The notes: generated from the letters alone by a model not told the origin. Positions 11,241 to 22,824 are shown, counted from the stretch's first letter. The stretch is DNA of 64,000 bases from Hofstenia miamia (GCA_004352715.1 SCFE01000070.1:1146873-1210872); one strand, 5' to 3'. Numbers and translations: made by a program.

Positions 11241-11981
11241 TGAGCTTAAATATTTTGATGTTTTAATCTAGGCTTGGGCTGAGTCTTAGCGTTGGAGGTG
11301 GTCCTTTTTTCCCGGTCCGAAGCTGAACTGAAACTTCTAAAGCAAGACAGGATCGCACCGGACTAAACTGTTTGGCCTTTTTTGACAAGGGTCCTCCTCA
11401 GACGACACTGCTATGAAAATTGTAGTTATGATTTTAAAATGTTTGATATTAGCAACATTCTGTTCACACTGGGTGTTTATTCAATAATGAAATACCACGT
11501 AATTATGTAATAAAACAAATTTAAAATTAATTAGGCAATTTATGCGCCACTGTTAGAGTGACCAAACTTGTAAATGAGAAATTTATATATCTATTGAAAT
11601 CAAGTTGTTTTTGCCGAGGGTGTTAATTAATGAGATTAGGCAAACAGCAGTAAATGACTAGGATTTCATATTTAATTAATGTTTCGAATGATTTGGGTGC
11701 ATGTTTCTTTTATCATAAATTATTTATTGTACATATTTGATTGTGTGTACATTGTATTGAAATAAAAAAAGAATGATAAATTGCGTAAAATTGCATATAA
11801 TATTAGGAAATCTCGACTGACATGACCGCCATATTTGAGGACCAGACGATACTGAATCCGACTGGAAGTGATCACGTCCAGCTTTGTTGTAGTAGGACAT
11901 GGTCTAGTTCATTTCACTTCGATGTGAGACTTCGGTCAATTTGCAATTCTGTCTATAGTCCACCCAATCCATAGATCCTAG
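11241..11981. other. Gene-free interval
   Basis: AT-rich, no exon or element recognised. A slightly GC-richer patch at about 11,280-11,410 looks like a repeat fragment that I cannot assign. Confidence 0.4.
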
Positions 11982-12180
11982 ACTCGCCTCAGAACTAAGG
12001 CTGTACTTCATTATTGGAAAATACATATAGTTATAAATTTCAAAGAAAATGATAGTTAGAAATAATATAGCGTTTAAATGTACTCGCCTCAGAACTAAGG
12101 CTGTACTTCATTATTGGAAAATACATATAGTTATAAATTTCAAAAAAAAGATAGTTAGAAATAATATAGCGTTTAAATGT
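11982..12180 (+). repeat. 100-bp tandem duplication (two units)
   Basis: ACTCGCCTCAGAACTAAGG starts both units, at 11,982 and 12,082. They differ only around an A-run (CAAAGAAAATG against CAAAAAAAAG). Confidence 0.9.
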
Positions 12181-12321
12181 ACTCTTCAAGCATAAACAAT
12201 GATAATAAAATTATTTATATATGTCTATTTTCATTCAAGTATGCATCTCAATAGAAAATGCACTGGATTTTCACAATAGTGAATTCAGAGTATTCAGCAA
12301 TATAGAAAACATGGCATTCTA

Positions 12322-12627
12322 TTGTTTTCAAAATATGGGGACAGTGGAAACACTCTAAAATTCGAAAGTAGTATTGAATGTTTCTCCGATTTCTCAATTA
12401 GATGGAAATCTTTTGATGAGTTGCATACTGATCTGGGGAAGAATAATAATCATTTAGATAAAAAATTAGTATTGTTGATAAAAAATCTAGATATCAAATT
12501 TCAACATGAGAAATCAAGATATAATAAGAAACGTGATCAGTTAACAAAAAATGCCTGTGCAATTCATCCAGTTAATTTTTTACCTGCAAACCAAAACGCA
12601 ATTAGAATTCATTGTATTCCAGAATGA
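12322..12627 (+). CDS. Short open frame of unknown nature
   Basis: An open frame of 101 codons rich in Lys, Asn and Asp, with DFSIRWKSFDELHTDLGK and a charged helix-like middle. Weakly coding-like text continues after its stop on the plus strand. It could be a retroelement gag or ORF1 relic or chance; nothing identifies it. Confidence 0.18.
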   Translation: MFSKYGDSGNTLKFESSIECFSDFSIRWKSFDELHTDLGKNNNHLDKKLVLLIKNLDIKFQHEKSRYNKKRDQLTKNACAIHPVNFLPANQNAIRIHCIPE

Positions 12628-12869
12628 GAAAGTAGTTCAATAATACAATTGCAGACTAATAGAAATGCTGCAAACAACATATCGCACCATATTGCAGTGA
12701 ATTGTGCAATCAAAAGACTAGGAAAGCTTTGAAATGATTCTAGATTCTCAAGAACTCTGTTTGTCACCATTGATACTATCTGGAACAAAAAGTTAATCAT
12801 GGCTTCACTAGAAAAACTTTGTAATTTCAAATAGAAGCCCTTTTATTGCAAGATCTATTGTTAGATGAT

Positions 12870-13870
12870 TCCATAGTGTAGAATCCTCCACCAGGCTATT
12901 CTATATCCTAATAAATCACTTATCTATTGTCTGGCTCATTTAGCAGGAGGAGATCTATCAATTTTCGACAGCTATTTAATTACTTATTTAATAGTTAACA
13001 TTTGTTAGCCTTAATGTACAATTACTATTTAGATAATCTTTGATGCAGCCATTAGCAATTAATCCATCCAACAGTTTTGATCCTGATTCGCCACTAACTC
13101 AGCTTAATGACATTGATTGTGTTTCCTAATTTATTTATTCTTTATTTGATTAAAGCATCTTAACAACCGTTGTGTGGTTAATGTGTGTGTGTGTTACAAG
13201 TAAGGAAGTACTTAACAACACAAGCTGTTTACAAATGCATAAATATAAATATAACATAGCAGCTTCCTGACTGACAATTAATAAATGGATGATACAGTCT
13301 GTTATTGGTCAATTATAGTCTACAATTTTTATCTAAAAATTTATAGGGTTAATTCCTATGGTTAGCTGAACAGCTTTTTTGAACTTGATACTACAAGTAA
13401 ACCGAATTCAATTAATAGCTAGCTAAGCATGAATTTCTGAAAAAACTCCTATTCATAGACCCAACCTAAATGCAGTTTGTGATCAGGAGCTAAAACCTAT
13501 AATCATGCTCACCATTGAATCCTGACCGCTATTATGCATGAAACACTTAGCTATGCATTTTAATATTAAATCAAACCATAACAAAATAATGAGAATATTT
13601 AGAAGAATTTATTTCATCACTAATTTTTTCTCTACGTTAGTATTTCATACTATTTTGATCAAATATGTTTACTATAATCGAAAATGTCTGCGTGGCTCAA
13701 TCAAGTTAACTAAAATTAACGAGGAATATATCGTCCGCATATTTTTGTCAAACTGTTTTGGCGACAAGCATTTGTTCGTACAAAATAAAAATATATAAGT
13801 CACTGCTAGTATATTGTTCTTTTATCGAATTCATTGTATAATTTTAGTTTTTCTTTTCTGTGAATATTTA
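12870..13870 (-). repeat. Old diverged LTR plus leader of the TGTAGCATCATCC family
   Basis: The order of short matches follows the LTR at 54,232-55,323: CCACCAGGCT (leader, about 12,890), TAGCAGG (about 12,941), TAGCAGCTTCCT (about 13,257), TTGGTCAA (about 13,310), TATCTAAAAATTTA (about 13,330), AAACCATAACAA (about 13,573) and TTTTTTCTCTA (about 13,623). Many substitutions and small gaps separate the matches. Including the leader side suggests it was once the 5' LTR of a minus-strand element. The frame open at 13,538-13,798 lies inside it and is not a gene. Confidence 0.5.
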
Positions 13871-14049
13871 ATGAAAAGGATTATGCTACAATACCTAAAT
13901 ATTGCATTTTAAGCAATGAAGAGACCTCATTAATTCAGAATTCTAGAAGAAACCTTAAACTTCAACAAGGGAAAGAAATTGAATGGGTGACTCATATGTT
14001 CATAAATGCTTCTCTCTGCTAAAATAAAAAATACGCCATCTTTCTACAA

Positions 14050-15416
14050 GCTGATATTTCATATGATTTCATTGATGTCTGTTGCATTAATGAGTCTTGG
14101 TTGAATTGTGATATATGTGATTCTTTTGTTTCTATTTCTAGAGATAATATTCCTAGGCAGAAACCACTGGAGGTAGAATGTGCAAAAGCTATTGTTTACA
14201 TAAAATGTTAATCAACTTTATCCACTTGGTCATGAAAAATTTAAAGGTTTTTTGTTTGCAGTTTAATTATTACGTGTTTTATTTTTGCAATAATACTTTA
14301 TTCTCCTGCTATTAATAGACAATCGGACTACCGCGCCTATGTTTCCTTTACTAAATGCATCCTACACTGTTTTCCATATGCAGTATTTTTCATAATTTGC
14401 AATTTCAAAGAATATTGTGCTCAAAATCTCAAAATGGAACTTGAATTAATTGTCATTTCTAAAAAGGCTTGCTTTGAAAACTGCCTTTCAACTAAATTTA
14501 ATTTGGACACAGATCACTTGGCACTTATTGTTCAGCTACAAGAGAAGATTCACACTATAGGAAGATTTTTTATGCTTTGAGGTCAATATCAACAATGTAA
14601 AACTCACATGAACTTTACAATGGACTGTTGAAATTTTAGTGAAATCTACATTACTGATCCAAGCCAAGCCATGAAGCATTTACTAGAAATTTTTCAGCAG
14701 CATCTTTAACATGTGTTGTCCTCTGACAAAGTTCAACTTTCAAATAATGACCCTGCTTAGTTTAGTCCACTTCTTCAGTATCTAATCAGAAAAAACTGCA
14801 TTTACTATGAAAACACCGCAGAAATACTATCCTATCGCATCAAAAGGATATTTTCAAAATTTCTTATTCCAAAAGTTATTCTGACTATTCCAAATGGTGA
14901 AAATTAATAAAATTCTAGCTAAATCAGAGTTAATCAATTAAATACAACTGTATCTCTTTTTCATATGATGCCAACATTTCCACTGTACTGACTGGTGATC
15001 ATATGCCATTTTGGGTTTCACTACAACAAATTTATTTAAAAGTAACTTCTCTGGGACATGATCGCATTCCTTCCTGCCCTACATTGGAAAATTATTTAGG
15101 TTTAAAATATTTATAATGTATTTTTTACTAGCGTTATTATTTTTTTACTCTTTCGAAATTTTTGTGATATTTCAGACAACTCCAAATTTAATTTGACCAA
15201 ATTCACGAATTCGAATCTTACTTTTCTTGCAATAATCAGCTTTGCACTGTTGATTTTAAAGAATGTCTGTTGTCAGTGTCTTTTACAAGGAATCAGATGT
15301 TTTTATTTGTGGACTTTTAAAAGGCGATCAATGATATTTTGACGTGGAATGCATTAAAAAAANTGGGCATAGATAGAGATTTGATTCCACTCTGGCGAGC
15401 ATAATTCAAATGTCAT
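14050..15416 (+). pseudogene. Badly decayed LINE (endonuclease to early RT)
   Basis: Across frames on the plus strand, LINE landmarks appear in order: an INESWLN-like start of the endonuclease (about 14,085), a YSPAINRQSD-like segment (about 14,300), NLDTDHLALIVQL (about 14,500), a QYLIRKN(C/R) segment (about 14,775), and an RT A-box remnant with DFKKAINDILTWNALKK followed by GIDRDLIPLWRA (15,315-15,400). Stops and shifts are everywhere. The TTAA-flanked MITE interrupts it at 15,417. Confidence 0.5.
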
Positions 15417-15565
15417 TTAACACATTGACTCCCATGTATCCATTTAATTGGATACATGTTATATCCAAAATTTGCCTCGTATCCATATAATTATTTCAGA
15501 TGTTTTTATTTGTGGACTTTTAAAAGGCGATCAATGATATTTTGACGTGGAATGCATTAAAAAAA
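15294..15565 (+). repeat. 69-bp duplication flanking a single N
   Basis: CAGATGTTTTTATTTGTGGA begins both copies, at 15,294-15,362 and 15,497-15,565. A lone N at 15,363 follows the first copy. The first copy continues as LINE coding sequence; the second lies inside the MITE. Confidence 0.85.
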
Positions 15566-15626
15566 TAAATTAAAAAAAATTGGGCCTATTGCTCACATCA
15601 AGGATTTGGCTGTGGCAGTCAATGTG
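15421..15626. mobile_element. TTAA-flanked MITE (piggyBac-like target)
   Basis: Terminal inverted repeats CACATTGACTCCCA (15,421-15,434) and its partner at 15,613-15,626 agree at 13 of 14 bases, and TTAA stands directly outside both (15,417-15,420 and 15,627-15,630). A 10-bp-arm hairpin (CATGTATCCA, 6-base loop) lies at 15,433-15,458. The 206-bp length includes the odd 69-bp duplicate, so the true element is probably near 137 bp. No coding capacity. Confidence 0.6.
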
Positions 15627-15802
15627 TTAAAAGGTTAATATGTAATTGAGAGAAACATAAGTAAGAAAGTGATTCTATTAAAAAAAACGAAAGTGTAAAT
15701 TTTCTAAAAAACATGACGTCCATTTTATGAAAGGCTACATGTTTACGGAATAACTTAATACTTTTTTATTTGCAGCCGGAAATAATTGCAAAAATACGCT
15801 CT

Positions 15803-15860
15803 GTGGCTAGCCTGAAAGCCTGCGGTTCGACCAGCCGGTGTGCAGGTCTGGTTCCAATCC
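15803..15860 (+). repeat. tRNA-like promoter boxes, possible SINE head
   Basis: TGTGGCTAGCCTGA resembles a pol III A box and GGTTCCAATCC (15,850-15,860) a B box, 47 bases apart as in tRNA genes. The T arm pairs poorly and no acceptor stem is visible, so a working tRNA gene is unlikely. Confidence 0.25.
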
Positions 15861-15869
15861 AACTACGTC

Positions 15870-18160
15870 AACGCAAGAACACGAAATTATCCTTATAATT
15901 TCAAGTATAAATAAACTTTTAATAAGTAAAAAGATAATTAACAAATACCTAGTAAAATAAAGCCATAATGTTATGAATCAAATGATTCAGATTTTCGACG
16001 CTTTTATTTGAGGACCCCTCCAAATTATTAAGTAACGGCATATTAAAGAACTTTAAAGGATTCTCTCTTTACTTCATTTTTGGTAATTGATTCATAATAT
16101 AATCGTTTTATTATCAGTAGTTTTATCATTTTTGTTCCAAATTTACTTCAAATTTTATCGATAATTAGAATGACCTATGAAAAAATAATTAAACCTTTAA
16201 ATGTAATGCTCCCATTAAATGTTTTGTTTGATTCTACACACGCATAAATGATAATTTAGAATATTATATTATATGAATTAATTTATTACCTCTTTAATCT
16301 TTCAATTTCCCCAAGATTGAAGGCTGCAATAACTTTTCACATTTCCAATCCCCACCAACAGCTTCAAAATTTTATAGTGGTTCTTATTGCTTTCATTTGC
16401 AACATTCTTACAAATATCTTTTTATTATACTATAAATGTTTGCTTATATTATGAAACAGATGCAACAATATTGAAATTTATTCTCAAATTAGTTAAGTTG
16501 TATTTTTATGCAGATGTTTAACTGGGTAATGAAGCCTTTTATCAGGTTAGTTTTTAAGTAACATTTATAAATAATCATAGAAAACTTTTTCCATTCGTTA
16601 TAAAAATTTTATATAAGTGTGTTCATTTTCTAAGCATTTACGTTTGCAAAATATTGTTTGTAAAGCAGTCAGATTGCTAAAAATGATATTTAATGTTATA
16701 ATATACATTTTTTCATGTTTACCTTGTACTGATTTGTTGCATAAAATTAACGCTAGTAGAAATTTTGTTAATATTTTGCAGCTGCTTTATGGAAGATTTT
16801 CTTTGTTAAAATTATAAAATAACGTTTTCTATTATTTTACATCTTACTATTTCAAATTTGATTCTCACGCTTTAGAGGAGGGCCTTAAAAATTTACATTC
16901 CTTTGATGTTTATTTGCAAATTTCCCTAAAATGATTTTTCTTATGAAAAGCAAGGTTTAAACCTATTGAAAATATGGTAGTCTAGATTTCTAAATTGTTA
17001 AAAAAATAGACTGACAATTACAGCTTTTGTCTTTATTATTGGATATCTTTTGAAAGCTTAGCTTTCACTTAGAGTTGTGGCGAATGAGTATGTCTTTATA
17101 AGAGGAGGATTGGAAATGAAGTATATGGTGTACAGTGAGGTTGCGGAGGTAATAATGAGCTTACTGCGTTTTAAATTAGATTCATATCAGATAGATAAAA
17201 TTGAGAATAGTTAGCTCACAACATTTCTAACCATTTTCCAACGTTGAATAACTGAATAAGTCTTGGTACAAAGTGTATAGTGAATCTAGTATTTCAGAAT
17301 TCGTTTTCGGTCCCAGTTCTGCACAAAAAAACCAGCTTTCAAACGTGCTTTTCCACACTAAATCAGTGTATGCTATATAGGAATTCAGGAAAATGAAAAG
17401 GGGGGGGGTGCAGACGGGTTACATAACTTTTAATGAAAGTTTACCGCACTCTAATAACAGATTACATATATATATATATATATGTATATTAAAAGAGTTT
17501 ATTGATTTTATTGGAAGAAAAAAAGTTTTAAAATGCTGTGATTGCCATAGCAGCAGAGGCTCAGATTATACAAGAACTTAATTAAATCTCTTAGCGGCCT
17601 TGGGTGAATCAATGAGACAGATCAGAAGCACTTATATTTCACGAACTAATATAGACATTGAAAGCACTTCAAGGTAGAGAATAGTCTCGTCTTCCTTTTT
17701 GTATTTAATATTTTCCTTTGTCTGAAGACTTTAAGGCACTCCATTTAGAGTTTCACTTCTGAACAAAGCATGAGTGGACTAATTACAAAAAAAACAAAAT
17801 AGATTAAATAAGTTGTTGCTGCCGTTTTCGTGGGTTTTATAGGATCATATTATCTGAATAATAAAGACATGGGAAAAATTTTAGCATTCTTACAAAAATC
17901 TGATTTCTAATTGAAAAATAATTTTACTTTCATATTCTTCAAGCACAAGAACAATATTTTGCACAAATCTTCACTACAATACGAAAGTCATAAAGGCAAG
18001 TTGTGCAGGATTGTTGTTGGGTGGGTTTTTTCACAGGAAAAACCTACACAATAGCAAAGCACTGCCATGCACACAACTGAAAACATAACACAGCAGAGTC
18101 ATTACTGTATTCGTAAGACTTGCAGTCATAACAGAATTAAATTTTATAATAAAGAAATCA
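15870..18160. other. Long gene-free interval
   Basis: AT-rich, with a G-run at 17,399-17,408 and (AT)n at about 17,466-17,483. Open frames at 16,617-16,817 and 17,393-17,581 are short, AT-biased and not recognisable. Confidence 0.45.
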
Positions 18161-18465
18161 GATGCTAACAAATCAATGGCTACTTTTAACTTTCCTTTCT
18201 TTGAACAAGCCGAGTTTCTAACCAGCCTAGCTTGAGCAAAGTATTGCATATACAACGAGCCCAAAACGAGCCTTTATTAAGCAAAGCAAATTTATAGTAC
18301 TGCTTGTTAATTTAGCTATGCAGATTTTTCATATTTTTCCATTCAATATGAATTTCTTATAATTTTATTTTAGAAATGATTATTAAGTAATATGAAGAGC
18401 TATGTAGAAAAACTCTGAGAGCGCAATATTTTTAAAAAAAATATGTTGAGCTGAAACGAGCGTCA

Positions 18466-18568
18466 TTGAAAGATTTTACGTGGCGAGCTGAGCCGAGCCG
18501 AGCTGAACTTTCTCAAAATTAAAACGAGCCAAGCCGAGCCGAGCCGAGCATATAAATGTCGGCTCGTT
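18466..18568. repeat. GAGCC-rich low-complexity repeat
   Basis: Overlapping GAGCCGAGC / GAGCTGAGC units form two clusters (about 18,485-18,510 and 18,527-18,550), with GGCTCGTT inverted at the right. It is much more GC-rich than its surroundings and looks like part of an unassigned DNA-element end. Confidence 0.5.
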
Positions 18569-18569
18569 G

Positions 18570-19690
18570 ATAAGTCTTGTCCAAAACACTATTGGCCAAT
18601 ATCAATAACACTCCCATTTAGCAAATTATTTGCAAAATTACTTTACTTCCAATTATATGCGTACATAACTTCGGATAATGCTTTATCAAAAATCAATTTG
18701 TATTTCGTCCTGGCTAAAGAACAAGTGATGCAATGTTATCTATTAACGAAGAAATAAAATTAAGTATACTAAAAGATAACTCTAGTTGTGTAGCCTTAAT
18801 TGATTTAAGCAAAACATTTAATAGTATGAATTTTGAATTACTGATGCGAAAATTGGTATGTTACGGTTTTGATGACAATTCAATTCTTTTAATCATTAAC
18901 TTCTTAAGAGACTGAGAACAGCGTGTAGTCTTGAATAAAAAATATATGAATATGTAACAGTTTTAGGACCGATTTTATTTGCTCTTTATATCAATGATAA
19001 TGGAAGTTAATAATTCTGAAATTTACCAATATGCCGATGACACATGTTTAATAACATCAGATGAGAATTGCTTTAAACCAACTAAGAATCTGCAATCGGA
19101 CATTGAAATATTTAGGCTTTGAAATAAATAAGGACCTAACTTTCGATTTATTTTTGCAAAATAGAATTAGGAAAATGGTTACTCGAATATGATATCTTTA
19201 TCAGTTAAGAAATTTCTCATCTGAATATCATAAACAGTTAATTTACACTTTTTTTTTCTATCCCATTTAAACTACTGTTCATTTTTATTTTTACAATCTA
19301 CATCTAAGCAACGTCAACTTTTATCGTAAACTTTCAACAGGGCTTTAAAATTTTTAAATTTTTCAAAGACCATGATTTTTCATCAGAGTATACAAATAAA
19401 TACAATATTTTAGCTCACTTTTACGAAGTTCAAGTACAAGCACTAAGCATCTTAGTTAGATGTAAATCAAAATGTCCATCACTAATGCTTCTTAATTATT
19501 ATTATTAAAGGAAACAGTCATTCACACAAATTTATATCAATTGAAAAATCGTTCAACACATGCATGATTGCGCAATCGATCTCTGGAACAAACTAAATTT
19601 TGAATTGAGATCAGAACCTAACAGTAAATATTTAGAAAAAAAATTAAAAGATTTTATTGAAAAAACAGCTAATTCTAGGAGATTGTAACA
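18570..19690 (+). pseudogene. CR1/Jockey-like LINE relic (RT and C-terminus)
   Basis: The plus strand, across frames, gives WPISITLPFSKLFAK (18,590-18,635), CVALIDLSKTFNSMNFELL (18,788-18,845, the first RT catalytic region), [12 protein letters not shown] (about 19,018-19,055, with both catalytic Asp of the second region), and an AIDLWNKLNFELRSE C-terminal block (about 19,570-19,615). The protein text follows the element at 27.2-28.6 kb closely. Stops after the YADD box and a 5' truncation make it inactive. Confidence 0.75.
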
Positions 19691-19714
19691 CTTTTCACGC
19701 ATTCCAAAATAACA

Positions 19715-19785
19715 TTTAGCACATACACACACAAACACACAAACACTCACATTTATATTAATAATAATAATAATAGTAATTAATG
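19715..19785 (+). repeat. CA and AAT microsatellites
   Basis: ACACACACAAACACACAAACAC followed by repeated ATA/AAT units, between two LINE tails. Confidence 0.85.
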
Positions 19786-19799
19786 GAATTTTGGTGATC

Positions 19800-20035
19800 A
19801 AGCTTTCAGTCATTCCGGACTCAAATTTATATAATGGTCTTCCTCTTTATCTAAAAGAAATACGTGTGCTAGCATTATTTAAGAAAGGTCTAAAGATACA
19901 AATCTTTAGTGTATTTTTAAACAGTGTTTATTTCTAATCGATAGTTTTAACTTGTAATAGTAAACTCCGTACTAGATTACTTTATGTATTCGTTCGCGAC
20001 ACAATAATAAACAATTATTATTATTTTATTACTGC
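19800..20035 (+). pseudogene. LINE 3' tail fragment
   Basis: An in-frame end, SNLYNGLPLYLKEIRVLALF to SVFLNSVYF and stop (19,811-19,937), resembles LINE C-termini (LWN.LP..L). After an AT-rich 3' UTR it ends in an ATT-rich run at 19,997-20,034. Confidence 0.5.
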
Positions 20036-21410
20036 TCACAGCTTCATGCTGGTATTAATCTCAGCTCGGGGAATTCACCAGTTCCCAGGAAGTCTGAGAG
20101 CTTTCCTCAGGACTCTATTTGTACCTAACAATGCTGACTTTTGTGCTACTACTCCTCCCCACTTTGGTACACCCAACTCCTTCAAGTATCTCTTATGCTT
20201 CTTACTCACTGATACAAATGCTCCTACAACTACTGGAACTACTTCAAACTTCTTCAACTTCCACAGTCTTTCTATTTCTTCTGCCAATTTCCTATACTAG
20301 TCTATCTTCTCGTTTTCCTTGCTTTCTACATTTCTGTCCTTTGGTACTGCTATGTCTATCATGGTTAGCAATCTTTTCTCTTTGTCAACCACTACTATGT
20401 CTGGCCTCCTTGCTTCTATCACCTTGCTTGTCTGTATGTTGAAGTCCCACAGTATTTTAATCTTCTCATTCTCTATGGCACCCTGCGGCTTTTGCTCATA
20501 CCACTTGTCTCCTCCTCCTAACCCATGCTGCCTGTTCAAACTCCAGTGTACCATTCATCCCAACTTGTCATGTCTGAACTTATACTCATTCTGTACCACT
20601 TTCTCATACCCTGCTATCAGATGATCTACTGTCTCACACTCTTTCTTACATAGCTTAAACTTATCACTTCCCTCCCTTCATCTGTCTATATACTTCTTCA
20701 TCCAGTTTGTTTTTATTGCTTGCTACTATGCTGCCATTATCAGTGCTTCTGTTTCTCTTTTTAATCTTGCTTTCTTTACCCACTTGTTGCTCTCTTCTCT
20801 GTCACACATTTCTGTGTTCTTCCAGTATTCTACATGCATTGCCTTCTGCGTATACCTTGTTTGTCTCTGATTCCATCCTACTCTGGTATACCTTCGTTCC
20901 TTCACTCTTAGTTCTTATCTGCATTAAATCCTTAATGACCTCCAGTAAGGACCCCTTAGGTTGCTCTTCTACATATTCTTTAGCTCTAGTGCTTCTGCTT
21001 CTACAGTTTCCTCTCCACTTAGCAGCCCTTTCCCTCCCTTTTGCCTTGCCATGTACAGCCTATCTACATCTCCATTTAAGTTGAATGCTCTCTCTGCTTC
21101 TAGTATTTTTCTTGTCTCCCTGTCTACTTCTGCCAGTTCATTCTTGTTCCACCTAACTATTCCTGCTGAATATCTCAACACTGGTATCACCCATGTATTA
21201 ATTGCCTTTATACTATTCTGCCCAATTAATGCTGACTTCTGCAGTATTTTACTTACTCTCTTTTTGTATTGTTTTCTTAACCTCTTCTTCATTTCCTCAT
21301 GATCAGTTCTATCTTTCTCTATCACACCTAAGTACTTGTACCCCTCTTTGACTTTCTCAATCTTATCCCCACTGCTCGTCCTCAAACCATTTCCATCTAT
21401 GCACTTGAAT
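20036..21410 (-). pseudogene. LINE with restriction-like endonuclease, C-terminal half
   Basis: The minus strand encodes, in shifting frames, the end of an R2/NeSL-like non-LTR retrotransposon. From the right: a thumb/RT end with EGYKYLGVIEKDRTDHEEMK, a long basic helix, then WVIPVLRYSAGIVRW and DVDRLYMARQKGGKGL (20,969-21,385). Further left are an ETVDHLIAGYEKV zinc-knuckle remnant, YKFRHDKL, and RRPDIVVVDKEKRLLTMIDI (about 20,370-20,430), which fits the PD-x12-14-D motif of the restriction-like endonuclease. It ends with VVPVVVGAF and KSALLGTNRVLRKAL (20,075-20,287). The 3' tail abuts an ATT/TAA-rich run. Plus-strand open frames over this region are shadows. Confidence 0.75.
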
Positions 21411-21429
21411 CTGGTCTGCTTCTTCTGTA

Positions 21430-21830
21430 AACCAGATGAGAGGGGTTATAGGAAGAGAATGTTGGAAGAATGGAAAAAAGCAGAAACAGGATTAGAAGTT
21501 ACAGAGCAGAGGCTTTTAGGTCAGTTCAGAAAGTTGAAGCTGGATGATTGTAAGGGAAAAAGAAGAGCTGAACAGACAAAGCAAAAAAAAAAGAAGTGGC
21601 AGATGTACTAGCAGAAGTAGTAGCAGAAACAGCAAAAACCACAGATGTAGAAATAGAGGCAGCAATTAAGAAAGGGATGAAGGAAGAAATTAATGAGAGA
21701 AGTAGGCTGCCAGTTTCAAGAGGTGTTAAGAAAAGCAAGTTAGCAGTAGAGACAGCAAAGGTCAACAAAGTGTTGGAGAGTATAGATGCCAAGAGTGTCA
21801 CAGAAGTATATAGCTTAGTTGGTTTTATTA
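21430..21830 (+). pseudogene. N-terminal part of the same LINE family, opposite strand
   Basis: The plus strand reads GYRKRMLEEWKKAETGLEVT and QRLLGQFRKL, then, after a frameshift in an A-run at about 21,590, EINERSRLPVSRGVKKSK and VNKVLESIDAKSVTEVYSLV. These are the conserved N-terminal blocks that precede the RT in the kind of LINE whose C-terminal half lies on the minus strand at 20,036-21,410. The two pieces meet near 21,420 in opposite orientation. Confidence 0.6.
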
Positions 21831-21860
21831 TTATTTTTATTATTATTATTATTATTATTA
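21822..21860 (+). repeat. (ATT)n microsatellite
   Basis: A run of TTATTATTATT units directly after the inverted LINE piece and before the SGNH-type ORF1. Confidence 0.9.
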
Positions 21861-22640
21861 TGCCTGGTGTTGAAGAGAATGGTTGGGTTTCTCATGCTCT
21901 CTGCTATGCTGTAATCAGCAAGTTATTCTGTGGAATTACGTCCCTCAATGCAGCAGCTTCTTTTATTAAAAATATAAAGAAGATGTTTGCTAACTTAAAC
22001 AAAGATCTCACTGCTGAGGCTCTCTTGCATCTTTCAAAACTGCACTCTTTTCAGAAGAAGAAACTCCTACTCTCTCTGATGCGTGTGTTCAGTCCTCTCC
22101 AACAAATGTCCTTACTGCAAAACGTCTACTTCTGCATCTCCAGTCACTTCTACCTCGAGGTTTCATCATTCTCCTACACCACGTCAAAATTTATCTTTTA
22201 AGGAAACTTCTTAATCACCAAAACCAAAATCACAATTAAATTATGTCAAATCTATTAAACCTAACACTACTACATTTCTAATTGGCAGTAGTATTCTGAA
22301 GTATGGTCATTCTCAAAATCTTCTTCCAAATCAGATGACTACAATCCACTCATATCCAGGTCACAACACAAAGAAGCTCATTGACAAAATCTCTTTGTAT
22401 CCCAAAACCTATATCAACTCTATCATAATCAATGCTGGTCTTATAGATGCTCTTAACACCAATGACACTCAGTCTTTCAAATCTAATTTAAGCAGGCTAA
22501 TCTCAGAAGTACGTCCTCAATTCACACCTTGTGTCATCGACGTTCTTGAAATCACTCCTGTCTGTCACAATTCCAATATTCAAAGGAACTTCATAATTCA
22601 AGAATTCAACCAAGTCATCCACTCTTGATCTGCAAACAAT
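21861..22640 (+). pseudogene. LINE ORF1 with SGNH/esterase-like domain
   Basis: A first block (MPGVEENGWVSHALCYAV, then IKKMFANLNKDLTAEALLHL) is followed, after frame changes near 22,060, by FLIGSSILKYGHSQNLLP (about 22,275-22,330), HSYPGHNTKKLIDKI and INSIIINAGLIDAL (22,335-22,450). The order IGSS, PG, GxxD follows blocks I to III of SGNH hydrolases, which occur in ORF1 of CR1-type LINEs. The usual GTND-type Asn is replaced, giving GLID. The in-frame end at 22,628 is a TGA. Which RT it once served is not clear; the nearest downstream LINE starts at about 23,990. Confidence 0.55.
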
Positions 22641-22824
22641 TTCTTAGTGATCCCTGTTTTTCAATCCTTTTTACATGCTCCTTGTCCCATCAATGACAAA
22701 CTTCTTACTAGATGGAATACATCTTTCTCATCAAGGTCTAGCTCACATGATCTGCAATCTCCAATCCTACTTCAGACCCCACAAAATCTCCAATCCATAT
22801 CATAGAAGTATTCAGAGAACAAGT

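Noticed and set aside
13538-13798. 86-codon plus-strand gene
   Set aside because: It lies within the old LTR copy and has no coding features.
15803-15860. tRNA gene
   Set aside because: A and B box-like sequences are present, but the T stem pairs poorly and there is no acceptor stem; kept only as a weak SINE-head candidate.
17393-17581. Short gene after the G-run
   Set aside because: The frame includes microsatellite translation (HIYIYIYI) and no recognisable domain.
20046-21302. Series of Leu/Ser/Phe-rich plus-strand open frames
   Set aside because: They are antisense shadows of the minus-strand LINE with restriction-like endonuclease.
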